Assembly: GCA_049700035.1 (NCBI GenBank)
Contig: JBNAWC010000006.1
Location: 1 to 44,326, forward strand
Origin: JAVZLQ01 sp049700035
Lineage (GTDB): Archaea; Thermoproteota; Bathyarchaeia; Bathyarchaeales; Bathycorpusculaceae
Direction: 5' to 3'
Length of the DNA: 44,326 nt
A program made the position numbers and the translations under genes. Under the pieces are notes generated by a model that saw only the letters and a program-made list of their open reading frames with translations, was not told the origin of the DNA and did not search any database. This document shows, one piece after another, positions 15,095 to 23,301 of this stretch (the first letter of the stretch is position 1; each line of letters opens with the position of its first letter).

Positions 15095-15735
15095 GCGCTT
15101 TCCACGTCAAAAAGGGATTTGTATTAACGATAACGCTGATAGCCTTAAACGTGATTGTTTATGTGTACACGGCGGTTCTAAGCGGAAATTTCGCAGAAAT
15201 CAGTTATCAAATCCTTAAGCAGTATGGACAGTTTAACCAGTATGTGCTTGATGGCGGCTATTGGCAGCTTTTCACAGCAATGTTCGTTCATGTGGACATT
15301 GTTCACTTGTTGGGCAACATGTTTTTCCTCTTGATTTTTGGATTAAGGGCTGAAGAACTGTTCAAGCCAGTTGAGTACGTCCTAATCTACCTTCTAAGCG
15401 GGTTGGCTGGAAACCTATTGACGCTGCTGTTTGGTCCAAGCATGGTTTCCGCTGGGGCTTCTGGCGCTATTTTCGGCATTTTCGGTGCATGCATAATTTA
15501 TTTGAGGCATGCTTTTGGGCAGTCTATTATTGGTGCTTTGTTTTATGCTTTCTTTATGTTGATGATTAGTGCTGGTCAAGGCGTAAACAACTTGGCGCAT
15601 TTTGGCGGCGTACTTGTCGGTCTTCTGCTTGGCTATTTGATTGCTGGTGGACGCAAACAAAAAACGGTGTATAGATATAATTACTCCTTCTCTGTTCATT
15701 GGCGCACTATGGAAGCATTAAAACTTCAACCTTAA
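15091..15735 (+). CDS. Rhomboid-family intramembrane serine protease
   Basis: A 214-residue, six-helix membrane protein. The catalytic serine is Ser124 in AGASG and the histidine is His170 in NNLAHFGG; both dyad residues are present, so it should be active. The HVDIVHLLGNMFFLLIFG segment is the conserved second helix with the oxyanion-stabilising HxxxN pattern. A short cytoplasmic tail (GGRKQKTVYRYNYS) follows. It is the last gene of the dphB operon, joined to ribL by ATGA. Its last 29 bp overlap the convergent riboflavin kinase gene. Substrate unknown. Confidence 0.92.
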   Translation: MSAFHVKKGFVLTITLIALNVIVYVYTAVLSGNFAEISYQILKQYGQFNQYVLDGGYWQLFTAMFVHVDIVHLLGNMFFLLIFGLRAEELFKPVEYVLIYLLSGLAGNLLTLLFGPSMVSAGASGAIFGIFGACIIYLRHAFGQSIIGALFYAFFMLMISAGQGVNNLAHFGGVLVGLLLGYLIAGGRKQKTVYRYNYSFSVHWRTMEALKLQP

Positions 15736-16393
15736 CCTTATGCCCATCCTTAAGGTTTAGGTGCTTTCTCAAAAATACTGGGGCTATAACCTCTATAACC
15801 GAAGAGTCATAGTGGCTGCGCAAGGCGGAAACCAAGGCGCCCTTCACCTTGTTCTCTATTATAACTGGATAGCACTTAACTGGTCCATAAGTGCGGTTTT
15901 CGTCTTTGAAGCCTTCAATTTCAATTGCTGGATAAGCTTCAAGTTCGGCACGCGCTTTAATGTCATAGTCTGTTGTGAGTTTTAAGTTAAGTGTTCCAGG
16001 GTAGGGGTCGAAGCCGAGTTTTTCGATGAATTGTTTTCTGTACTGGTCTATTGATGTGTAGTATGCGCCTTCGCCTAGTCCAGTGAAGAGTACGCCTTCA
16101 AGGGTTATTGATGGCGGGTATGCCGCTTCCATCAAGAAGCGTAGGTTCGAGTATAGCTTCTTCAATTCTTTTATGCCGTTTTCTGTTATCTTTATTAGGC
16201 AGCCTTCTGGCGTTATGGTTCTCTTTATTAGTCCTTTACGCTCCAAATTTATTAGGTATCTTGAAGCCGTCTGCTGGGATGTGCCGAGCTTTTCGGCTAA
16301 GTACTCGGTTGAGATTTTTGCTGTTCTGCGGTGGGCTCCCATCTCGGCTAGCTTCAAAAGTGTGCAGATGTCTCGCCACTCTTGCATGTTCAT
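15707..16393 (-). CDS. ribK: CTP-dependent riboflavin kinase fused to a winged-helix regulator (RbkR type)
   Basis: About 228 residues. The N-terminal 90 residues are a MarR-like winged helix (ICTLLKLAEMGAHRRTAKISTEYLAEKLGTSQQTASRYLINLERKGLI). The rest is the archaeal riboflavin kinase domain (DUF120): LFTGLGEGAYYTSIDQYRKQF, GFDPYPGTLNLKL, RTYGPVKCYP and VIEVIAPVFLRKHLNLKDGHKVKVEV. The kinase uses CTP to make FMN. Such fusions are known as RbkR and repress flavin genes in response to FMN. The ATG at 16393 has GAAGG just upstream; the GTG at 16411 is less likely. Two near-identical palindromes flank its own TATA box, fitting autoregulation. Confidence 0.92.
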   Translation of the reverse strand: MNMQEWRDICTLLKLAEMGAHRRTAKISTEYLAEKLGTSQQTASRYLINLERKGLIKRTITPEGCLIKITENGIKELKKLYSNLRFLMEAAYPPSITLEGVLFTGLGEGAYYTSIDQYRKQFIEKLGFDPYPGTLNLKLTTDYDIKARAELEAYPAIEIEGFKDENRTYGPVKCYPVIIENKVKGALVSALRSHYDSSVIEVIAPVFLRKHLNLKDGHKVKVEVLMLP

Positions 16394-16421
16394 TTTAAAG
16401 CCTTCACGCACTCTAGAATAG

Positions 16422-16468
16422 ATTAACGTAAATATTTAAGGGACTCGAAAACGCGTATTTACGTAAAT
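16422..16468. promoter_or_regulatory. Promoter with paired palindromic boxes, putative RbkR operator
   Basis: ATTAACGTAAAT (16422-16433) and ATTTACGTAAAT (16457-16468) differ at one base; the second is a perfect 12-bp palindrome. Between them on the minus strand is a TATA-like CTTAAATATT, about 40 bp upstream of the riboflavin kinase ATG. Two sites bracketing the TATA box would let a dimeric regulator block TBP. That RbkR itself binds here is inference from position and family. Confidence 0.65.
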
Positions 16469-16474
16469 TTATGT

Positions 16475-17224
16475 TTAAGTGCAAGTGGCATTGGCATAAG
16501 CGAATATGCCGCGCAAGTCGGTGACTTGTGCTGAAACATGAACAGTCTCTGATGGGATTATAGCCGTAAATGATAGAGTGTATGTGCCGTTCCCAAAATC
16601 TAAAACCGACGGGTTTGCTGGAATCCAAGCGTCATCCAACTCGTAGAATATGCTAATGTTTTTGGCTTGGGCTGGCTTTCCCTCATTGTAAATGTGGCAC
16701 GTCAGCGTAACATTTTTTTCATCGCCGTTGCCGATGTAAGAGCCTTCAACAAACACAGTTGTCGTTATGTTTAATGCGTAATCCAGTTCCAGATTTTCCA
16801 CGCCTTGAACATTCAGCTCAAAGTTTGTATAAGCGCTTGAAACTCCGAAGCCTTCAGCGCCCCAGAGTAACCAGACGCCAGAATCGTAATTTGAATCGTT
16901 GTGTAGGCTGAAAGTGAGTTGAAAGATGGCTTGCTGTTTGAGGCTTCTTAATGTTTCTGCGAGTTCCTCAAGGTTTGCTGATAAAACTGTTCTTGAGCCT
17001 CCGTTTGAAATGTTTGCAAGCGAACTTATCAAGGCGTTTCTTGTGTACTGTTTTATGGCTGGAATGAAGTTTGCTGTTTGAAGCGAACTTTGACTGTTTT
17101 GTTCAACGCCAAGTTCATAAACGTAGATTGACGCTGACGCGATTAATATGGCAATTGCCAAAGCTGCAACAATAAGCAACTGTCCAGAACGGTTCCCTCT
17201 AAAATTACGCTTAAGCGTTTTCAT
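16475..17224 (-). CDS. Secreted pilin-like protein of the type IV pilus locus
   Basis: About 249 residues. The start at 17224 is chosen because ATGA overlaps the stop of the preceding gene. The N-terminus is basic (MKTLKRNFRGNRSGQ) followed by one long hydrophobic helix (LLIVAALAIAILIASASIYVYELG), the layout of class III prepilin-like proteins, with GNRSGQ as a possible PibD-type cleavage region. The rest is a beta-rich outside domain with NxS/T sites, ending in an Ig-like segment (PANPSVLDFGNGTYTLSFTA). It is the last gene of the locus, convergent with no gene on its 3' side but the RbkR promoter region. Likely a minor pilin or pilus-associated protein. Confidence 0.7.
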   Translation of the reverse strand: MKTLKRNFRGNRSGQLLIVAALAIAILIASASIYVYELGVEQNSQSSLQTANFIPAIKQYTRNALISSLANISNGGSRTVLSANLEELAETLRSLKQQAIFQLTFSLHNDSNYDSGVWLLWGAEGFGVSSAYTNFELNVQGVENLELDYALNITTTVFVEGSYIGNGDEKNVTLTCHIYNEGKPAQAKNISIFYELDDAWIPANPSVLDFGNGTYTLSFTAIIPSETVHVSAQVTDLRGIFAYANATCT

Positions 17225-17643
17225 GCCATCACCGCTAGATGCAAGTGCAAAATGTAGCAGCGAAAAGCAGCGTTTTGGCTTACGCAAATGTACTCGACGA
17301 AAACTGTATTTTGGCTGTTTAACTGACTGTTGGCGATGTTTTCAATGTTAATCGGCTGCATTGCACTGTCGTATATTGTTAGGTTGAATGCAACCCCACT
17401 TGGCAGTAAGAGGCTTAGAGCTTCCCGAATTGAAGACCACTCCGCATTATCAATACACCTGCCTAGAAAGCCATCAGAATCCAAATGCATAAGAGAATTT
17501 AACCCAATTGAAGCTAAGTCCTCTTTTCTTGCCACATTATGGTTTGATGGGAGATTCCCAGAAACAGCAAAAGCAGAAAACACTATAATTACGGCTAGAA
17601 ACGCCTCAATCATCCTCACTTGCCCAGCGTTAGCCTTCCTCAA
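17221..17643 (-). CDS. Small pilin-like protein, type IV pilus locus
   Basis: About 140 residues from a TTG at 17643, which overlaps the upstream stop (TTGA) and has GGAGGT about 10 bp before it. A longer in-frame start exists but would run 25 codons into the previous gene. The N-terminus reads MRKANAGQVRMIEAFLAVIIVFSAFAVSG: a short basic leader and one hydrophobic helix, as in archaeal class III signal peptides. The outside domain is small and polar with two cysteines in the last 25 residues. It overlaps the next gene by ATGA. Function inferred from locus position. Confidence 0.68.
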   Translation of the reverse strand: MRKANAGQVRMIEAFLAVIIVFSAFAVSGNLPSNHNVARKEDLASIGLNSLMHLDSDGFLGRCIDNAEWSSIREALSLLLPSGVAFNLTIYDSAMQPINIENIANSQLNSQNTVFVEYICVSQNAAFRCYILHLHLAVMA

Positions 17644-18710
17644 TTTTTTGAACCTCCAAGCCAGACGGTGCAACTGTAAAGCGCAGAGTTTATTGCAACA
17701 ATGTAAGTGTATGCGCAAACATCAGAGAGCGTATCACGATTTTGGAGGTCTGCGCCAAACTGGATTGGCAGTTGCGGGTATGCTGTCCACTCAATGAAGA
17801 ATGCAGTTGCGTTCAATCCTGAAACAACGAGGATTGTTGGGCTTGCGCTTACAAACTGTGGAACAGCATACGCGACAGAATTGTTTCCATTCGAAGTAAG
17901 CTTTAAAACTGCATAGTAATTAGGCGTAAAGGCATAGGCTTCTAACACGCTAATTTCCTGGTTGAGAAAAGCCACTGAGAGGCTGTGGTTCAGTGGGCTG
18001 AGACTCAAAAAAGTGCCTTTGGACTGCGGTTCTTGCGAATTGTGCGCGAATGGATATGCCTCAAAAGAGACGATTTTGGCGTTTGACCTTGTTCTTGCGA
18101 ATGTCACGAGCAACGCTGGTCCCTCAATGCTGTTTGAAATTGTGATGTTTAGCTGGGTTTCGCCGTTTTCAGCAGTTGTAGAACCAGCAGCCACGTAATC
18201 CTTTGCAATTACGTAGTAGTTTAGTTCTGCCGCGATAGGTGCACCGTTTTTTTCGGTTATTATCCTAAACTGGTATGTTATTTCATCCGCTGATGGATAC
18301 GCTGCCGTTAGATTTACGGCGATGTCAAATATTGGCTTAATTTCAAGTTTAAACGAGACTTCTGGCATCCCAAGAGCTGAAAAGGCTTGGGCATAACTTA
18401 GTGCATACACGTTTTCACCGTTAAGCCTTGAAACCTTGTCCACATCTAAATCAAACGCGACGTCTAAGTCATTTTTGGCTAGTCCAAAATTTTCTGGAAT
18501 CGTCTCGGCGTTTGCACCCCAGTTCGCGGGGTTTCCAGCGTTTAGTAGAATATACTCTGAAATTTCCCTATACTTTTCTGCTATGCCTGCTACGCCATGG
18601 TCATTCACGTATGGATAGAGAAGTTTTGAAGTGTTAGCCATTGCAGTCAACACTAACAGAACCATAAGCGAGCATGCAATAAACGTGTCAATGGACGCTG
18701 TTGGCATCAA
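17640..18710 (-). CDS. Pilus-locus secreted/membrane-anchored protein, unknown family
   Basis: A 356-residue protein with an N-terminal hydrophobic helix (TASIDTFIACSLMVLLVLTAMA) after only a few residues, then an extracytoplasmic domain. The domain has many N-x-S/T sites, a beta-rich pattern, a stretch with YVVAAGSTTAENGETQLNITI and a hydrophobic, aromatic C-terminus. There is no second clear membrane span. It lies 21 bp after the TadC-like gene and overlaps the next gene by 4 bp. I recognise no catalytic motif. A pilin-like or pilus-tip role is suggested only by context. Confidence 0.65.
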   Translation of the reverse strand: MMPTASIDTFIACSLMVLLVLTAMANTSKLLYPYVNDHGVAGIAEKYREISEYILLNAGNPANWGANAETIPENFGLAKNDLDVAFDLDVDKVSRLNGENVYALSYAQAFSALGMPEVSFKLEIKPIFDIAVNLTAAYPSADEITYQFRIITEKNGAPIAAELNYYVIAKDYVAAGSTTAENGETQLNITISNSIEGPALLVTFARTRSNAKIVSFEAYPFAHNSQEPQSKGTFLSLSPLNHSLSVAFLNQEISVLEAYAFTPNYYAVLKLTSNGNNSVAYAVPQFVSASPTILVVSGLNATAFFIEWTAYPQLPIQFGADLQNRDTLSDVCAYTYIVAINSALYSCTVWLGGSKN

Positions 18711-18731
18711 ACACCACCTTAAGCGAAAGGG

Positions 18732-20249
18732 TTAACCAGCAGCAGCCGCCGCAGCAATTCCGAACAGTCCGCCTAGAAGGTTCTGCGAGAGCAGAAGCGA
18801 AACATAAGCTGTCAACACGAGCATTGCAGAGTATTTAAAACCAGCAGCGCATGTGCCCTCGTTAACTTTGCCGACGAAGAAGCCAGAAAGCCAACACTGC
18901 AGTATTATGCCCACTGAGAAGATGTTCATCTGGTTTTGCATTGCTTCAAGCGGCATGGCTGTTGAGCCTGGAAGGGATATCTGCGTTAAAGCGTAAACCG
19001 TTAATGCAACCATTGTTGTTGTTAGGGCTATTAAAATGCTCCAGATGAAAGCGAGAAAAACGTATGGTCTAAGCATTGATTCCTTGTTAACTTCAACATC
19101 CTTCTGCTTTTCGCTATAGTCTGTTAATATTTCCAGTGCTGCAGCGGAGCCGCCGCCAATCTTTATTGTTTCGACTAGTATTAGGAAGTTTACGAGGACA
19201 GGCCAGTTTTGGATTTTCCTCTTAATGTTTGTGAACACTTTTTTGAGGGAGACGCCCCACTCCATCTGGCTCCTTATTAGCGTTAGTACTTCTGAAAATT
19301 TGCCGTAGCCCTTGCGTTTTGCAGCGTGTATTATGCTCTTTTCTGGTGAAAGCCCAATTTTCTTCGATTCTGTTACGTCTCTGAGGAAGTTTGGCATGGC
19401 GTTTTCAGCATCTGAATTCATTTTTGCGATTCGCATGTAAACAATCGCTGGCGGAATCGAAACAGCTAATAGGCAAGCTGTTACGACGGTGGGAAAAGTC
19501 TGCGGACTTTCTAGAAATTTTAGTTGCGGGAGAAAGTGCACTGCGGCTATTAGGCTTGATGCGGCTATAACTGGAATTATTGTAGCGTAGTATGGCTGTT
19601 TGATTTCCATAAGGTTGCTTTTCCTTTCAGTGTGGGCTAAAGCCATAAAAATGATGGAAATTACTGGTGTGACGAAGAATATTAGTATGCAAACGATTTC
19701 CGTGGAGACTCCAGGTGTGCCGCTAGCCTTCATTGGCTCGAAGACTGAAGTTGTCGCGAATATTATGAAGAGTATGTACGAGCATAATGTTACGATTAGC
19801 ATTACAGCGTAGGCTTCTACAAGCGTGCCCAAACGCTCGATTGAGCGTATTGCTGCTGCGCTTTGAACTTCAAAGATTGAGCGCAGTTTGCTTTTGAGAT
19901 AGTTTACGACGTTTCCTCCGCTTCTAACCGACGAGACATAGCCCAAGAGGAATTCCCGATAGTTCTTTGACTTGGTTTTTTCCGCTCTTCTATGCATGAC
20001 GGTTAGTGGGTCGTAGCCTAAAACTTCCACTTGCCTAACGATTTCTTTTGCTTCTTTGCGGAACGTTGGCAGCAAGTCTATGTCGCGGAGCTTCTTCCAA
20101 CTTTCATAAATTGTTACACCGCTTGCAGCCAAAAGTGTGAAAAGCAACGCGGCGAATGGGAGTTCACGGTTTATTTCGCTTGTGTCTTCTCCGCCTAATA
20201 AATTGAAGACCCATCCGAGGATTTTCGGCTTTTTCACTGGCACTTGCAA
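18732..20249 (-). CDS. Type IV pilus/archaellum-like platform membrane protein, TadC/GspF family
   Basis: A 505-residue polytopic membrane protein. Two type II secretion F-like domains can be seen: FRKEAKEIVRQVEVLGYDPLTVMHRRAEKT with GYVSSVRSGGNVVNYL near the N-terminus, and NFLRDVTESKKIGLSPEKSIIHAAKRKGYGKF with SQMEWGVSLKKVFTNIKRKI in the second half. Membrane helix groups follow each domain, including a C-terminal set that ends in an alanine tract. This protein anchors the assembly ATPase at the membrane in pili and archaella. The start is 2 bp after the stop of the ATPase gene, the usual ATPase-platform pairing. Confidence 0.9.
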   Translation of the reverse strand: MQVPVKKPKILGWVFNLLGGEDTSEINRELPFAALLFTLLAASGVTIYESWKKLRDIDLLPTFRKEAKEIVRQVEVLGYDPLTVMHRRAEKTKSKNYREFLLGYVSSVRSGGNVVNYLKSKLRSIFEVQSAAAIRSIERLGTLVEAYAVMLIVTLCSYILFIIFATTSVFEPMKASGTPGVSTEIVCILIFFVTPVISIIFMALAHTERKSNLMEIKQPYYATIIPVIAASSLIAAVHFLPQLKFLESPQTFPTVVTACLLAVSIPPAIVYMRIAKMNSDAENAMPNFLRDVTESKKIGLSPEKSIIHAAKRKGYGKFSEVLTLIRSQMEWGVSLKKVFTNIKRKIQNWPVLVNFLILVETIKIGGGSAAALEILTDYSEKQKDVEVNKESMLRPYVFLAFIWSILIALTTTMVALTVYALTQISLPGSTAMPLEAMQNQMNIFSVGIILQCWLSGFFVGKVNEGTCAAGFKYSAMLVLTAYVSLLLSQNLLGGLFGIAAAAAAG

Positions 20250-20251
20250 GT

Positions 20252-21847
20252 TTATTCACCAACATTTTCTAGAAACTCTTTTTGGAAAAGCTGCGGGTTG
20301 TTGTAATATTTACTTAGAACTTTGTTGACGCTTCTGTAGTCGCGAATGTTATGTTCAACCATGTGCATCAAAACGCGTTTGCGGTACTCAAGTTCGTCTA
20401 TTAGCTTTTCTATCGGGATGTCTAGGCTGTCAGCCATTTTCTTCAGCAGGTAGCTTTCGGCTAGCCTTTCTTGGAACGTGTCTGTGGATGGGTTCCAGCT
20501 GAAAACTTCTTGGAAGTTGTTTGCGTCCTTTATTTCTGATATGCTTATGAATTTTCTGCTTGATAGGCGCTTTCCAGATTCTAGGAAAACTGGCGTTCTA
20601 ACGTGTTTTACGGTGATTACGCAGTTCATCAGCGGAATTATTGATGGTGGAATATTCATCGGCGGCTGCGTAAGCCTCTTTATGGCTGTGTCCACGTCTT
20701 CAGCGTGTAAGGTGCACAGTCCACCGTGTCCAGTTGCTAAAGCCTGAAAGAGCACGTAGGCTTCTTCTCCTCTGACTTCGCCTACAATTATTAGGTCTGG
20801 GCGGTGTCTAACAGCGGACTTAATCAAGTCGTAAAGCGTTATTTCGCCTTCACTTTCAACGCCGAACCCTGAACGGGCAATTGTTGATGTCCAGTTTTCG
20901 TGTGGAAGGTTTATCTCCGCAACTTCCTCAACTGATATTATTTTGTGGCTTGGTTTTATGAGGCACGCGATTGCATTTAGGGCTGTTGTTTTTCCAGCAC
21001 CAGTGGCGCCAATAATCATCAGCGACATCTTGTTTTCCATCAAAAGCCACAAGTAGGCGGCTATGTTCTCGTCTATTGTTTCATTCTCTATCAAGTCGAT
21101 TATTGTGAATGGATCTTTGCGGAACTTCCTTATCGTGAACGAAGTGCCAGAAGGTGTTGTCTCCTTTCCGAACGAAACTGCTAGCCTGTGTTTTTCTGGC
21201 AATGTTACGTCAACTATTGGGAATGCTATGCTTACGTGTTTTCCAGCCTTGTGGACTATGCGCATTATGAAGTCGTCTAGTTCCTGCTCGTCTCTGAAAA
21301 CAATGTTTGTTTTTATGTTCTCGTATTTTCTATGCCAAAGGAAAATTGGCTTGTTTACGCCTCCGCATCCGATATCCTCAACGTAATCATCGTACATTAG
21401 CGGGTCTATTTTTCCGTAGCCAACTATGTCCCTTTCAAGGTAGTATAGGACTTTGCGCATTCCAACTGGCGAGATGCCGACAAACGCTTTTTGGTGTTTA
21501 GCCAGTATTTGGGGCATCTGCCTTCTGAACGATTCCGCCAGCGTTTCTTCGCCTTCGGGGGCTTGCAGCTCATATTCGAGTATGTTTCTAAGCCTAAAGT
21601 AGCTTTCACGTTCCGCTTTTGTCAGCTCGTCGAGGATGTAGAGATACTCAAGTGTTTCTTCGTTTTGGATTATTGCGGCGTAAGAGAATGGAGGCTTAAG
21701 CGGGTAATACTCCACTTCCGCGTATCCTTCTGGAACGCTCCATTTTTTAGTTTCTAAAACGTCAATTATTTCGCCTTCTTTACGCATCAGCTCTTGGAAG
21801 GCTTCTGTTTCCGCTTTTTTCTTTATTGGTTTAATGTTAAACTTCAC
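20252..21847 (-). CDS. Type IV pilus assembly ATPase, VirB11/TadA-like
   Basis: A 531-residue cytoplasmic secretion ATPase. After an N-terminal domain of about 230 residues come Walker A GATGAGKTT (280-288), the Asp box SVEEVAEINL, Walker B LIIVGEVRGEE (352-362) and the His box TGHGGLCTLHAED. A long C-terminal helical tail follows. This matches archaeal pilus and archaellum ATPases such as TadA and ArlI. No archaellin, ArlH, ArlG or ArlF gene is present, so the locus is more likely an adhesive pilus than an archaellum. It hydrolyses ATP to drive pilin assembly with the platform protein downstream. Confidence 0.94.
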   Translation of the reverse strand: MKFNIKPIKKKAETEAFQELMRKEGEIIDVLETKKWSVPEGYAEVEYYPLKPPFSYAAIIQNEETLEYLYILDELTKAERESYFRLRNILEYELQAPEGEETLAESFRRQMPQILAKHQKAFVGISPVGMRKVLYYLERDIVGYGKIDPLMYDDYVEDIGCGGVNKPIFLWHRKYENIKTNIVFRDEQELDDFIMRIVHKAGKHVSIAFPIVDVTLPEKHRLAVSFGKETTPSGTSFTIRKFRKDPFTIIDLIENETIDENIAAYLWLLMENKMSLMIIGATGAGKTTALNAIACLIKPSHKIISVEEVAEINLPHENWTSTIARSGFGVESEGEITLYDLIKSAVRHRPDLIIVGEVRGEEAYVLFQALATGHGGLCTLHAEDVDTAIKRLTQPPMNIPPSIIPLMNCVITVKHVRTPVFLESGKRLSSRKFISISEIKDANNFQEVFSWNPSTDTFQERLAESYLLKKMADSLDIPIEKLIDELEYRKRVLMHMVEHNIRDYRSVNKVLSKYYNNPQLFQKEFLENVGE

Positions 21848-21849
21848 CC

Positions 21850-22299
21850 TTATTCACCTTCATTTGAAATTTGAATTTGAACAACGCCAGAAGCGAAAAA
21901 GCACCTTAACCGTGCAGCACCATAACCGCTTACGTAAAAGCCCGCAGCCAAAACATTCTTCGCTAGGCTGGTTTGAAGTGTGCCTTCTGTTGGGTTGCTT
22001 CCAAATCCGCCTTTCAACCAAGCCTTTGACGTGTCATTTTCCATTTTAATCCAGTAATTCTTGTCGCCTATTCTGGCTGGCAATTGCAGAAAAGTTTCTG
22101 TTGAAGCGTTTATTGAAAGCGTTAGCGTTATTAGCCTTATGCTGTTTGCCGCTACAAGGTTCATTAGTTCTTCCAGTTTTTTGTTTTCTGATGTTTCGCG
22201 TATGGTGTTTGCGTAAACCATGAAGGATGTTGTGAGGAGGCTGCCAACCGCGATTAGGGCGGCGAAAGTGTATAGGTGGCTTGCAGCTATTGTCGGCAT
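21850..22299 (-). CDS. Small pilus-locus membrane-anchored protein
   Basis: A 149-residue protein with an N-terminal hydrophobic helix (HLYTFAALIAVGSLLTTSFMVYA) then a soluble outside domain. The segment after the helix (NTIRETSENKKLEELMNLVAANSIRLI) is likely an extended alpha helix, as in pilin stalks. Later strands include LPARIGDKNYWIKMENDTSKAWLKGG. It starts at the stop of the upstream gene (1-bp overlap) and ends 2 bp before the ATPase start, so it is tightly coupled. No family recognised beyond a pilin-like architecture. Confidence 0.68.
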   Translation of the reverse strand: MPTIAASHLYTFAALIAVGSLLTTSFMVYANTIRETSENKKLEELMNLVAANSIRLITLTLSINASTETFLQLPARIGDKNYWIKMENDTSKAWLKGGFGSNPTEGTLQTSLAKNVLAAGFYVSGYGAARLRCFFASGVVQIQISNEGE

Positions 22300-23126
22300 T
22301 AGACATTCACCCTCTGAACAGAAACATTGCAGACTACGATTTCCAGGTTTACTGCTGCGCCTTCTGTGCTGCTTGAAACTGGAAGCCTAACAGTTGTTGC
22401 TGCGCCATCCACTTCTGCCTTAAGCGTCAAATAAGAAAGTGCATCGTCAAATGTGTATTGGCGTGTTATTGTTGTAACGTTTATTGACGTCACTTTCAGG
22501 TAGAATTTTCCTTTTAGGCTGAGCGTCTGCGAGGCGTTTAGGTTTATTATGTAGACGCGTATTAGGTTTAGTGGTTTTCCGTTTTCTGTGCCTATGGTGG
22601 CTGATGTGGCGAATGGACGATAGCATAATGTTAGCTCTTTTGTGTTTGCGCCTGCTCCAAAGTAAATTTGCGTCAGCGAAAGTGCACTTTCGTTCACTAT
22701 TGTTCTGCTGTCGCCCCTAACGTAGAGTCCATCATAATAGTTTTCTGAAGGCTCAAGCTCATAGCAGGCTTTTCCAATTGGACTGTTGAACACGATTTCA
22801 GAGAACGCCAGCTCATCAGTTATGTTTATGGTTAGGCTTTTGGCTGTGGGTTCTGTTTTGAATGTGCCTCGGCAGTCTTCCATGTAAACTGTTTCTGAAG
22901 CGCCGAAACTCCATAATACGGAAAGTATTGCGTTGTCAAGCACCTGCATGTTCTGTTTCGCGATTGAAGTTTTCAGCGCTGCGGTTCTTGAGCCTATTTT
23001 GATTATGGCGAAACTGTATGTTATGGAGATTATTGCCGTAAGCGAAACAAAGAGTATCAAATACGTTAGCGGTATTGCCAACGCCCTATTCGAAGCTAAC
23101 AAGCGTTTTAGACGCTTTGTGTGCAC
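22299..23126 (-). CDS. Pilus-locus secreted protein with N-terminal membrane anchor
   Basis: A 275-residue protein that starts at GTG behind a strong AGAGGAGG. A basic N-terminus (MHTKRLKRLLASNRALAIP) leads to one hydrophobic helix (LTYLILFVSLTAIISITYSFAIIKIG). The outside part is beta-rich with several N-x-S/T sites and four cysteines. The R-A-L-A-I-P context before the helix resembles the class III signal seen in archaeal pilins. It follows the major pilin gene after 175 bp that hold a shared hairpin-bearing repeat. Function is inferred from context; it may be a minor pilin or assembly protein. Confidence 0.7.
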   Translation of the reverse strand: MHTKRLKRLLASNRALAIPLTYLILFVSLTAIISITYSFAIIKIGSRTAALKTSIAKQNMQVLDNAILSVLWSFGASETVYMEDCRGTFKTEPTAKSLTINITDELAFSEIVFNSPIGKACYELEPSENYYDGLYVRGDSRTIVNESALSLTQIYFGAGANTKELTLCYRPFATSATIGTENGKPLNLIRVYIINLNASQTLSLKGKFYLKVTSINVTTITRQYTFDDALSYLTLKAEVDGAATTVRLPVSSSTEGAAVNLEIVVCNVSVQRVNV

Positions 23127-23192
23127 TTGTGTTATAGCCTCCTCTCTTAACGCCTAAAACACGTTTGCGCTTTATCATAAGATAAGATAGTG

Positions 23193-23215
23193 TGTGTAGA
23201 ACAAAACTACACATA
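23193..23215. repeat. Hairpin repeat, copy 1 (upstream of the second pilus gene)
   Basis: Perfect 7-bp inverted arms TGTGTAG (23193-23199) and CTACACA (23207-23213) around a 7-nt A-rich spacer. The 20-bp core GTAGAACAAAACTACACATA (23196-23215) recurs exactly at 23913-23932. Flanking CTATC and GATAA-GCGC elements (minus strand, to about 23167) also recur with small changes. The GTG of the 275-residue protein lies 67 bp downstream. Confidence 0.75.
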
Positions 23216-23301
23216 GTATCAATATCCACAATCAAGCTTTGTAAAACGTATTCAAAAATAAAATGGGAAAGAGAAAAAGCGAGGGGCTACGCCTTTAACG
23301 C

